Shown here piece after piece: positions 33,831-45,200 of a stretch of 64,000 nucleotides of DNA. The DNA lies in NCBI GenBank assembly GCA_029168955.1, contig JAPDOI010000714.1:1-64000 (forward strand), given 5' to 3'. Positions within the stretch are counted from its first letter, which is position 1. Each line of letters opens with the position of its first letter. The notes beneath the pieces are model-generated. The model saw only the letters and a program-made list of their open reading frames with translations, had not been told where the DNA came from and did not search any database. The stretch is from Aplectana chamaeleonis (taxonomy: Eukaryota; Nematoda; Chromadorea; Rhabditida; Cosmocercidae). The position numbers and the translations under genes are program-made.

Positions 33831-35061
33831 TTGGTTTTGCCTAGGCCTTGTGATCATTTAGAATTTTATAAAATATTGTAATTGTAATGTATTTGTTACT
33901 CCTAATTGTTGAATCTAAGTCGTTACAAGCCAAAAAATTGCTATCAAGAGTTTTCAAATGAAGCATAATGAAAGATCTACAGTTCATCACCTCACATCCC
34001 CTGCAGATCGACTTATATGCCCTCCTATCTAATAAAACTCTCAAGGATTATAAAAGGGCTGAAAAAAAAACCATATCCGGCTTGAAACACAGGCCAACTC
34101 TCTAAAAAACCCTTTTGGCGGTTACCTGCTGCCTTTAGCCTTTATTAAAGAATTGCGCGTAAGGGGGGCGTGTCTTGTACGTAGATGCACACAAGGCAAT
34201 TTATTTCACGGTCAATCGTTTTGTGTTTTGTCTCCATGGCATTAGCCGAAAACCTAGGTCTCTTACTTCTGGAACAGATAATAGAGTTTGACCCTTTAAC
34301 GTGTACATAGTTATAGTCAGTACCATGATTATGAATATTGCCTTCAATTCGTAGGTGACTGGATTTCTCTATAGCTAGAGGAAGCTCACTTTATAAACTG
34401 AGCTAAGCTGGTAGAGCCGGAACGTATTTTTTGAAGCTGATTTGCTTTTTGAAGTTTGAAATTTTTAAAATTATTTTTTGAATTAGATGCAGAATTGTAC
34501 GTGGATTCCGAAAACAACCTTCACCAAAGGTCTATTTTTAAGCAAACAAAAGTTATGGACGAAAAACTGATTGCTTTTGGTGAAAGAAACGTTATTTCAT
34601 TATTTGAATTCGGCTGAAAGATTGGAAACGTATTTTTCTCAAATTGAAAACATTATTCGACGCAAAATTTCGTTAAGATTTTGGAAACAGCTCCGTCCAA
34701 AGATTTATCTTGAAGGGCAAAAATGGCACGAGCGAAGAACAGGTAGTTTTTCAAAAATCGCTTAGAAAAATTTTCCGAAAATTTTTGACTCCAAGACAGC
34801 TCAAAGGAAATTCTTCATGACCTAGGCAGATCATTCCATCAGGAATAGTGAATTTCTAAAGCAGGTAATCCAACGAAAAAATTGTTTCAGAAATAATGAT
34901 TAAAAATAAATATATATTGAATGCAAGGAAAAGAGGATTAAGGAAACGTTAAATTTTAAAGTCGCAGGTCTAGGGGAACCTTTACCATTCCCCACGCAGG
35001 TATCCTAAACAACCTTCACCTCTCGGACCGCTGTCCCCACCCCAACGAACCTATGGTTTCA

Positions 35062-36235
35062 GTGCATCTTCCTTTACGGAAACCTTGCGGATCCTGAGGA
35101 AAGATGTTGTGAGCGGTGAGATGAGAAATCAAACTGCGTTTGAGTGTTTCCCAGAAAGTTCTGGCAAACGCCGAGGTCAGACCTATGGGCCGATAGTTTT
35201 TTGAAGAGGAAAAAAGTGTTTTTGGGTATCGGAACCACGAACGAGTGCTTCCACCTCAACACCACCTCCGCCTTCATGTAAGATAAACTGAATAAGTATT
35301 CTAGCGGAGACGCAATGTGAACTAATGTTGTCATTAGGAAAGAGAGAGGAACGTCGTCAGGGGTTCTAGAAGCAGACTTGGGCCACCTGTGATAAAGTTC
35401 GAATGTTTCCTCCTTGTGAAACCAAACAGTGGCAATCATAGTGGGAACTGAGGATTCATAAAGCTCGGTAGATTCTTGATTGCAATCAGAAAAGGCAGCG
35501 TGAAATTCTTTTGTGAGCTTTACTCACTACCAGTGATTGCTTTCAAATCTTCTGCTATTAAATATGGAACCTCTTTGCCCTTCCTCAAACGTTTGTTAAT
35601 GTATCCATGGGGGTCAGAATTCTTTCTTGGCTTAACGAGCTTCTTTTCTAGATACGAGTGATACATAGTGAGAGCCTTATACAAACTGTTATTTAAACGT
35701 TTATACTGCAACCAGGAGTTATGGCTGCCCTCGGCCACCGCCGTATCCCACTGCTGGTTTCTCCTGTTAGTTATTCTAATCAGGTATTCAGGGAATTTCG
35801 GTTGGCCATACTTGATTTTGCAAAGCGGGCAAACATCTCAATAACGTGATTTATAGTGGGCAAAAACATTTCGTATTTTTCACTGACTGAGTTGAGAGTT
35901 TCGAAATAATCAAACCAGTCAACATCAGAAAGGTGTTTCTCAATCCCAACAGAATCAGCATGCTTCAAGTCTCTTGTGTCGATATGGCATGGTCACTGCT
36001 TCCAGTAGGTGTTACCACATCGACATGATTGATCAAACCATCATGATCACAAAATACTAGATCGAGATAAGAATTGTCTATAGCTGGAGCAGAAACCAGC
36101 TGAGAAAAATCTCGTGTGAAGCAAACATTTCGGTAAACTCACTTGAAGCTGAACTTATTTCATTAGAGGAAATTTTTTTCCTAGTTGACATCCGCTGGGT
36201 TGAAATCTCCAAGCCCTACGCTCGACCCTTCAGGA
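35062..36235 (-). pseudogene. CR1-A endonuclease and RT fingers (upstream part)
   Basis: On the minus strand: LGDFNPADVN (36210-36180) and LVSAPAIDNSYLDLVFCDHD through to SSDHAIS, the catalytic SDH end of the APE-type endonuclease; then HLSDVDWFDYFETLNSVSEK, KALTMYHSYLEKKLVKPRKN, TPDDVPLSFL, LRWKHSFVVPIPK and QGFRKGRCTET at the edge of F1. Frames change several times and stops are present, so it is dead. The N-terminus is missing; the remnant ends about 50 bp upstream of the gene B start. It continues at 28625. Confidence 0.85.
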
Positions 36236-36286
36236 GAGCAGAAAACATTTCTGGGAGTGTATGCTGCTTTAAGGGAAAAATTCCAG

Positions 36287-39200
36287 ATGATTTACACTGC
36301 TCTGACTCTATTAATAATTGTGGTTGGATGTCACAGTTGCATACGAACACATGTTCTGACGATTACGTGCTCCTATAACGCATCGACTATAAAAGAGACG
36401 GAACAAGGAAAAGCCTTGATGGAGCACTACGCGGCCATCTTTCTGGCCGAGAAGAATCTGCGAGCAAGCCCACTCTGGTCACGCAATCTCGTAAGTGACT
36501 TAAAGGCAGTGTTCACGATAATCTTCACTCTTGTGATTATTCGCTATATTGATTTAGTGGCCCCCGGGTAGAACTAAAATGACGTACAATTTGAAAAAAA
36601 CGCACCAGAAGTACATGAAATCATCAAGTATCACCCCGCCTCTTAAGTATCACAGGAAGTGTTTGTCGTGACAAAGACAATCTTTTGTGGACCTGTCGTT
36701 CGCAATTCTCTGCTCTCTATTGCTCCGTTATTTCCATAGGGCCCTAACCAATCCTGCTTTTCATAAAATGCTCTTCTATTTCCGATTGACCCAATTTTGC
36801 AACGGTGACAACCACTATGAACATGTTCATCCAGCCGGACAACTAGTCCAGGCCAGATAAAACATGTCATTGAAATATGCTGTTTTAATGCGTTTCTCGC
36901 CGTTTCTTCAGAATTTTGGTAACACCTGGAGGCAAGCGCATTTTTTTATGTAGAAAACTCAGGGACGAGAATCATCGTGAACACTGCCTTTAATAAACCA
37001 TGCATGCGCAGGAATCCTATCTGATTCATTTACTAGGAGTAACATTATAGAGAAATATTGAGACGAACTTCATTGAAATAGCCTTAGAGCACTGCTGTCG
37101 CTGAGTTTCTGAGCTGATTTATAAGTTTTTTGAATTACAGCCCAAGGGCCCCTACACCCTAAAATTGGATATTATGGTTGTGGAGAAGCATGGCAAAGGT
37201 TGTGTGGTCGTGAAACGTCTAAGGGTGAGTGTCAAAAGGTTAAATAATAGGTTAGTCTAAAAAATAGAATGGCCATTGAATCCTCTGCTCCATAGCATCA
37301 CCCTCGAGCAACTCATCATACTTCGCAAGGAGCCTACCAGAGATGAGAGGGGTGGCGTTCAGACCTGCGCGATCCACCATCCCATCTTTGCGTCAATGGA
37401 TACCCGTTCGTCAAAGCCAGGGCACTCTGAGAGAGTCACTAGTTCAGATAGTTGTCAGAATTCAGCCACATTTTTAGGTGAACACAGGATAAAACAAGGA
37501 ATCGCAGCAGGACCTCCGTAATACAACTACACCGTTAATGAAACCATACGTGGAGTGGCAGGACAGTCTCTCGCGGACCTTGTGGTATGGTTGAGGTAAC
37601 CACGAAACAAAGGGCTGCGAAGCGGTCTGCGCTGCGTCGCGTGCGGTCCACGAGAACTGTGTTGATCGATCGACGCACGATACATGCGAGCGGGCTTCTG
37701 AGCCGCAGCGCGGTTCGCTGCTACACCCATCATATCACCATTAGGACGCTACCTCGTTGACCTAGATTCCGATCTCCGCATTTTAACATTCAAGAGCTCT
37801 TCATACCGCAATGGATTGTAACCCTTGTATCAAAATATAGCGTTCCCATCTGCATCCTCCCGGGATTATATCTGCTTGAAGAGCACTGAGGATTAGGAGG
37901 GTCAGACGTAGCTCCAAGGTTAGAAAAATAGGCTGTGATGGCCGTTGCCATCACAGCCTGTTTTTTTCGGGGCCGCTGCCATGATCTAGCCACTCTTCTC
38001 ACGATGAATATCAGACAGTCATGGGGTAGTACGCCGGCACAAAAGGGGTTGCACCAGCGTAAAAGAGATTAGCAGCACTACTGCTGTAGCTACTGCTAAT
38101 AGTAGGAGCTGCTGCCAGTTAGCAGCAGCTCCTGCTGATTGTTGTCAGATTCAACCCCTTTGTTTACCTTGGCTTGCGTGAGTTCGGCAGCCCTCTCTCC
38201 TAGTTTTGCTGGCACTCTCTTCTCTTGCTTTGTCTGATACGAATCAACAATGCAGCATACTCTTGTACGACGGCGGCCGGTATATGCGGCGGACAGTTTC
38301 ACTGACGGGACAGTTGGCCGGTTGAAGACGGTTCGGAGAATTGACATTGCGCCATATTCTGGACGCCAATTTCGGACGCTGAGGCGATCGTCCTCATGGC
38401 CCATCGCGAGGAAGCTTCCTTTATATGAACCTTGGCGAAGATGATGTCCTTGTTGCGGACCATGGCGAGGTTGGCCTTCTTGCTGCGAGCCGTGACAAAG
38501 ACCATACCCAACACCGCTAAAGTAGGTGGCAGTTCAAAGTCTTTCTCCGTTTGCAGAACAGGCTGTCAATAACGAAAGGTTGAACCCAAGTATACCGTTG
38601 GCAGTGTATGCTGCAGTTAGCAGCAGCTCCCTTTAGGGATGTTTGCCCTGGGATAAAACCCCTATTGTGCCGGCGTACTACCCCACGACTGTCTGAGACA
38701 TTATATCGGTTGCTGATCTTTGGAGCCAAATCATCTCTGGCTATTCCCTTAAGATGTTTGATGAGCCGTTCGAAGATGATACGTTCCAAAACCTTGTGCA
38801 CGGCACGCAGTAGAGAGACTCTTCTGTAGTCATGAGGTTCATCACAAATAAAATTTTGTGAAGAGGTACGACGATCGGTTATCTTCACGAGTTGGGTATG
38901 ACGATTCCTTGACACCTTCCCCCCCCCTTAGTTGTTTCTCTGGAGTCGAAGTGGATGATTTTTTATCGGATCAAATCAAGTTAATTGGTATGCCTTTTGC
39001 GCCCGTTTAGCACACACGACAAGAAACAAAATCCAGCTGAAGCGTGATGTCGCGACAGAGTGCCTTGAACTTTCATTTTTCAACTTTTATTCTCTTGATT
39101 GCACCGGCACAAGTTATAACGAATCCCTCGTGCGAAGAGTTCAGCAGTTTTCTTTGCAATTCCACTCATCATAGTCGTTCATTCTGTCATTATATTTATC

Positions 39201-42200
39201 GTTCTTCCTCCTCGGAACTTCGCTATGACATCCAGCCATCGCATGCGAGGTCTTCCTTTGCACCTTTTCTTATCAGGTCTCCAGTCGGTCGCTGTCCGCG
39301 CCCGCGATTCACTATTGGTAGCGGACAATTTCAAAGCATAGATCCATTTGCGTTTCAGACCCGCATGGATCCAATCTTCCAGACCGGTTCGACGTCGTAT
39401 TACCAGTAATCTCACTTTGTAATTTAGGCGAAGACCGAGAATGACGCGTTGTAATCGACGTTGAGCGGATCTGAGTGTTCCAGCCACCCCTTTTGTCCGG
39501 ACCCAGGCCTCGCAACCATGCAGGACTGCTGGCATGATGCAGATGTTGATGAGCTTTCTTTTTAACGCCGTCTGTACAGCAGGAGAGCGCAGGAAGTTCC
39601 TATGATTGAAGCATATTTTCCTTCCAACTAGTACACGTCGACGGATTTCTCTTATCGGCTTTCGAGCATTTGATATCAGTTGACCGAAGTACTCTGCCAA
39701 TTTGAGACTTGATGCTTCGGGGAAAGCGGCTTTCATCACGCTCCGTTACCATTAGGAATCAAGTTCACCTTTAGCGCCGTCATCAAAGCTTATCTGCGCA
39801 AAGGGTGAATTTGCTGAGCGGTTTAATATCATTCAGCGCAAAAGGTGAAATTGCCGCCGGTGCTGTCATTTCAGAAATTTCCCAACAAGTGAAAACATCT
39901 CAGGGAAAACATGATAAAACCAATGATAACGTTTCAATGTGTTTACCATGAGCACAGCCGGTATGAAAGTTGCCTCATCGCACTAGATTCCTAATTCGGC
40001 ATTGTGAAGCCGGCCCTGGAAGGTGACTTCGGGTCACTCTCCGGAGGCCAGCATAATTTTAGCTGCTTGGAGGATACAGTGGGTATCCTCACGGCTAGGC
40101 GGGAGCGTTACGCCGCGGTCCGCAGAGGGTGGCTCCTCACCGCAGACCTCGTCGAAGATTACGCCCATGTCGTGGACAAGGCGGGACTTTCTATGCAGTG
40201 GACCTTCGAATTCGTGTGATTTTCGAAGCGAACTCATTCCTTTTTCTGGGCAAGTCCACCTCGTTTTCGCTGTGAATTGAACCCTTTCTCGCTGCAAGTT
40301 GGCCCCATTTTCACGGAATATTCACCCATTCTCACCTATCCTAGCGGGAAACTCACCCATACAGTGAATTTAAGGCGACAAATTAAGACTTCATGCCAAC
40401 TTGTACATGAGCATCGAGTCTCTTTCGCTGAGGCATCAAGTCTCGAATTGGCAGAGTAGATAAACTCGAAAACACGTTCTGCCCGTACTCCATCAATTCC
40501 TTGATTTCTTCCTCGTTGTCGACTTCAGTGTTTGAGATGTTCATTCACTTTGTCTTGTATATGTTGATAGACAAGTCGACTCGTTCTACTTTGTTGGCTA
40601 GGTCAACGGCCATCTCTTGAATTCCTTCCCAACTGGGGGCTAGCAGTGCTATGTAATCGGCGTACATGAGGTAAGGAAGCCGATTTCCATTGATTTCGAG
40701 ACCTCTATCATGTGTGCTCATGACTTTGAGCACGCATTGGAGAGTCAAGATAAGAAGGAGAGGAGAAAGCGAACCGATTGGGGAACACCTTCTTGAATGC
40801 TAATTTCTGCAAGTTTAGTTCCATTTCTCACCGCGGCACTTTTGTTCGCATAGAGCAGCTGAATGATTTTGATAGATGTTCGTCACTTCCGAAAGCCTCC
40901 ATAGCATGCCATAATGCAGGGAGCTTCACGCTACCAAGCGCTTTCCTGAAGTCAACAAGCATCGCGTAAAGGGACGCTGATACTCACAAGGATTCTAAAG
41001 CATAATGTTCAGCGAGTGGACATGGTCAACAGTGGAGATGTTCTTGCGAAATCCTGCCTGGGCCGGTATTACAATACCGCGCGTATCTTTTGGTCATCCG
41101 GCGCGCTAGGGCGCCGGAGCGCGCCGTTTGGCGTCGTTTCTCCATAACTCGGTTCAAAGTGGTTCATTTCGAAAATAAACGTCAGATTTGAAATCAGCAT
41201 GGAAAATGCGACTCAGTGAACGTACAAATGTTTTAAAAAATTTCAAAGGAGAGATTTTGGGTTACGGTAGCTATCAAATGTTTCCTGTGTCCAAAAGGAT
41301 TGGCGATTAAGAGTAGTTGTATATGGTTTTTCAACGTTTACTTTTATTCATCACATTCGTGTTCTGTTTTTGAACCTCTGAATTCCTTCCAGAGCGTTCT
41401 GTCAACATCTTACCAAAAGTTTTTTTTTAATACAAAAACCACTATTGCTAACCACATATGGACGTGAATGCTATCGAACTACGAAATTCCTCTATATTGG
41501 TGAGCATTTTTGAAACAAATTGCAACAAATTCATTGAGAATTCAGGTTAGAAGAAGTCAGTTTTTAAGATGAAATGATTTTTGGTTTTCGGTTATAAAGG
41601 TAGCAGGTTCTATGGCAAATTTTACCAGACATGTGAAAAATACAGCAATGCAGTTTCTGCCGTTTCTAATTGCGGAACGAAATCAGGTTCAAAATCAGGT
41701 AAAGCATGAAATTCTCTCGAAAAATCAACAATTGGGAATATTTTCAATTTTTTAAAAATTTAAATTTCATTAAGCTTCCATATTTTTTTTCACACTAAAA
41801 ATCTCCCAGGACGCCACGCATTTTTTTAACAGCGCATGAATACGCTTGGGAATGGTTTCAAAGATGTGAAATTTGCCGAAACATTCTAAATTTTTCAAGA
41901 AAAAAAACGAAATTTCGAAATTGAATTTTCATTAAAAGTTCCTAGTTCGGACTCCATCCCAGACGTCTCTTGAAACGGCTCATTTTTCAAAACTCCACTT
42001 ATAAAATTCTAATATTGCGAGGGTATTCGCAACTTCTTCGGGCCCAAACGTACTCGCCGCTAAGGTCTCACCAGCGACCTTTGCATAGAGCAATATTCAG
42101 AGGGCTCTCGTGGTCGTTCCTGACGACGTCATCCGGAATCATCCCACTGTCCTAGACTGAACTTAGAGCAGATCTGGAAATAGCCTTCACTCCGTCTCGA

Positions 42201-45200
42201 CGCTCCTTTCTGCTTCAGAAAGCGTTCACCGTAAAGTACAAAAAAAAACGAAATTACGGGTGGTGCAGTTACAGGGAAACACTAAAACAGTGCAGTGAAA
42301 ACGTAAATGTGGGCTGTGCTCCAATAGTTGATATCGGCACTTTATGAACCCAATTTATGGAAGGTCTCAAATCTTTCCGATTTGTGGTAAGTATGACGCA
42401 GTGATCGGTATAACAGACCATCATAGCATTCAATTGAAGACGAGACGAAGTGCATGTTTGGAGTAGTTGGTGTGCGCGCCGTCACGGGGTGAACGTTGCT
42501 GGTTCAGTTCTCGCGTATTTCTGTCATTTTTGCACATAACTGCGTCAGTTTCATCAGTTCATAGGTTTGATAGCTCACGTTAACACGAGCATACTAGAGC
42601 AGTTGGCGTGCGCGCCGTTGTGATAAGAGCGTCGCAAGTTCATTTCCCATAGAGCGTTGAAATTTTTGCGTTGAGGGGTGTTTCTTCGTGACAAACTCGG
42701 AAGTATCATATGACATTAGTATTCGTTGTCTTGTCTTCTTACGAAAAACTTCTCGTGTTAATGTGAAAACACGAGGGAGTTTAGGACCAGCCCCAGACAT
42801 TCGTCTTTGGGCTGGAGTAGCTCTTTTGGTCCTACTATCGAAAATGGTCTTACGTGGGGTCCAAATGGTAATTTTTTTTGCGATTTTCGTGAACGAGTCT
42901 GGGCTATGAAATGTTAAATTTCAGATAAATTCAAAATATGTTGACAGCTTCAAAACATATTTATGCACTTTACCACGCTCGAATTAGAGCTCCATAAGTT
43001 GTGAAGAGGCGTCAGAAGGTTTCTCTGAAGTAGGCAGTTCGTCATGGTACCATCAAAACTGATGTATCGCAGCCCAATCGCCACTAAAAACTTTGTTTTT
43101 GTTTTCGGGTTTATCCAGACTTCTTGAGATTTTTCGGATAGCAGGAACTTTCTTCACACATTCTATTTTCGCAGATAAGCTGCTCACCGCATCGTCAAGT
43201 TTTGGACCTCTTCAAATACTATTTCGTTCAACAAAACTCACAGGAAATTGGTCGGTCCTGACCAAATTGGAAACAATTGGTGCCCCAGGCTCTGTTCCAA
43301 AATACTGCATTGGTTTCAAAACCATAAAAATAGTTGTGGCGGTAACTTTTCTAACTCGCAAAACCCGTGGTGAGCAGATGGACCCACAAACTATTTTCTA
43401 AGATTTTTTGTTGAACGAAATAGTATTTGGAGAGGTCCAAATCTTCACGATGCGGTGAGCAGCCTATCTACGGAAATAGAAAGTGTGAAGAAACTTGCTG
43501 TTATCCGAAATTCGTCAAGAAGTCGGGATAAAACTGAAAACAAAAATAAGGTTGTCAGAGGCGATTGGGCTGCGATACGTCAGTTTTGACGGTACCGTGA
43601 AGAACTGCCTACTCCAAAGGACCCTTCTGATGCTTATTCGCAACCTACCAAGCTCCAATTCGAGCTTGGTGAAGTACACAAAAATTATTTTGAATATGTT
43701 CAAAGCCACCCTCAGAGCTCAGCTTTGAATGGAAATTGAGCAACCCGAAATCGCGACCTATTATTGTAGACTCTCAGAAACTAATCGCAACTAATAATCT
43801 AGGGATTCAGACCCCCATCTATGAGCGGGAGCATATTTTTTCTGTTTTCAATCGAATAGTAATTATATTTTAAGTTTATCTGAAATTTGACATTTCATAG
43901 CCCATACTTGTCTCCCAATTAAACCCCAGGTAAGACCATTTTTAGATAGAGGCCAAAAGAACTATTCCAGCCCAAAGACGAGTGTCTGGGGCTGGTACTA
44001 AACTCCCTCGTGTTTTCACAACAACAAGAGAAGTTTTTCGTAAGAAGACAAGACAATGAATACTGATGTCGTATGTTTCTTCCACGTTTGTCACGAAGAA
44101 ACAACCCTCAACGCAAAAACTTCAATGCTCTATGGGAAATGAACTTGCGACGCTCTTATCACAACGGCGCGCACGCCAACTGCTCTAGTATGCACGTGCT
44201 AACGCGAGCTATCAAACTTATGAACTGATGAAACTGACGGAGTTATGTGCAAAAATCAGAGAAATACGCAAGAACTGAACCAGCGACGTTCACCCCGTGA
44301 CGGCACGCACACCAACTGCTCCAAACATGCACTTCGTCTCGTCTTTAATTGAATGCTATGAAGGTCCGTTATACCGATCACTGCGTCATACTTACCACAA
44401 ATCGGAAAGATTTGAGACCTTCCATAAATTGGGTTCATAAAGTGCCGATATCAACTATTGGAGCACAGCCCACATTTACGTTTTCACTGCACTGTTTTAG
44501 TGTTTCCCTGTAACTGCACCACCCGTAATTTCGTTTTTTTTGTACTTTACGGTGAACGCTTTCTGAAGCAGAAAGGAGCGTCAAGACGGAGTGAAGGCTA
44601 TTTCCAGATCTGCTCTAAGTTCAGTCTAGGACAGTGGGATGATTCCGGATGACGTCGTCAGGAACGACCACGAGAGCCCTCTGAATATTGCTCTACGCAA
44701 AGGTCGCTGGTGAGACCTTAGCGGCTAGTACATTTGGGGCCCGAAGAAGTTGCGGATACCCTCGCAATATTAGAATTTTATAAGTGGAGTTTTGAAAAAT
44801 GAGCCGTTTCAAGAGACGTCTGGGATGGAGTCCGAACTAGGAACTTTTAATGAAAATTCAATTTCGAAATTTCATTTTTTTTTCTTGAAAAATTTAGAAT
44901 GTTTCGGCAAATTTCACATCTTTGAAACCATTCCCAAGCGTATTCATGCGCTGTTAAAAAAATGCGTGGCGTCCTGGGAGATTTTTAGTGTGAAAATAAA
45001 ATTTTGGAAGTTTAATGAATTTTAAATTTTTAAAAAATTGAAAATATTCCCAATTGTTGATTTTTCGAGAGAATTTCATGCTTTACCTGAATTTGAACCT
45101 GATTTTGTTCCGCAATTAGAAACGGCAGAAACTGCATTGCTGTATTTTTCACATGTCTGGTAAAATTTGCCATAGAACCTGCTACCTTTATATCCGAAAA

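Larger units (their letters stand above)
32638..34247. mobile_element. MULE-like element, ~100-bp TIRs, 9-bp target duplication
   Basis: Ends GGCTAATGCCATGGAGGCAA and the complementary TTGTCTCCATGGCATTAGCC, with TIRs to about 32735 and from about 34148. Flanks are GAAAACCAA (32629-32637) and GAAAACCTA (34248-34256), a 9-bp duplication with one change. It splits CR1-B inside the RDLGF-LVSKNL frame. Long TIRs plus 9-bp duplications are typical of Mutator-like elements, but no MULE transposase domain is visible; the interior holds a zinc-finger-coding remnant. The superfamily call is inference. Confidence 0.72.
29657..34386 (-). mobile_element. CR1-B: 5'-truncated CR1 LINE inserted in F1
   Basis: Flanked by CACTTTAT at 29649-29656 and 34387-34394. 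The minus-strand 3' end is an AATAAATAAATAA tail. The coding pieces, from the 5' side, are YTLKGQTLLSVPEVRDLGF (34258-34315), LVSKNLSSRPHYRNLVRKVN to ARILRLPTLY (32630-32310), and RRRERAVIMMMFKILTRKLS to INKFNQLLGENP (30140-29900). It is interrupted twice: 32638-34247 and 30143-32307. Removing the second at its TA restores PTLY-RRRERAV exactly. Stops near the end show decay. Confidence 0.85.
28626..35054. mobile_element. F1: fold-back DNA transposon inserted in CR1-A, 7-bp target duplication
   Basis: Ends ATCATAGCTTCGTTGGG and CCCCAACGAACCTAT are inverted repeats, flanked by GGTTTCA at 28619-28625 and 35055-35061. Each arm has internal units of about 150 bp containing TATAACTTTTTTG and AAGGTTGTTTTCGGAATC. 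The left arm is 28626-29275; the right arm is 29345-29656, continued at 34387-35054 after a CR1-B insertion. The centre (29276-29344) is a GC-richer spacer. Without later insertions F1 would be about 1.7 kb. No transposase seen. Confidence 0.8.

Noticed and set aside
34148..34330. Minus-strand frame with HLRIEGNIHNHG considered as a FLYWCH-type finger
   Set aside because: It lacks the Cys and Trp positions of the family, and the competing frame gives the CR1 segment LLSVPEVRDLGF that continues across the insertion.
42688..44652. Frames of 60-100 residues in the giant palindrome as possible exons
   Set aside because: They are not preserved between the two arms and have no recognised domain; treated as non-coding.
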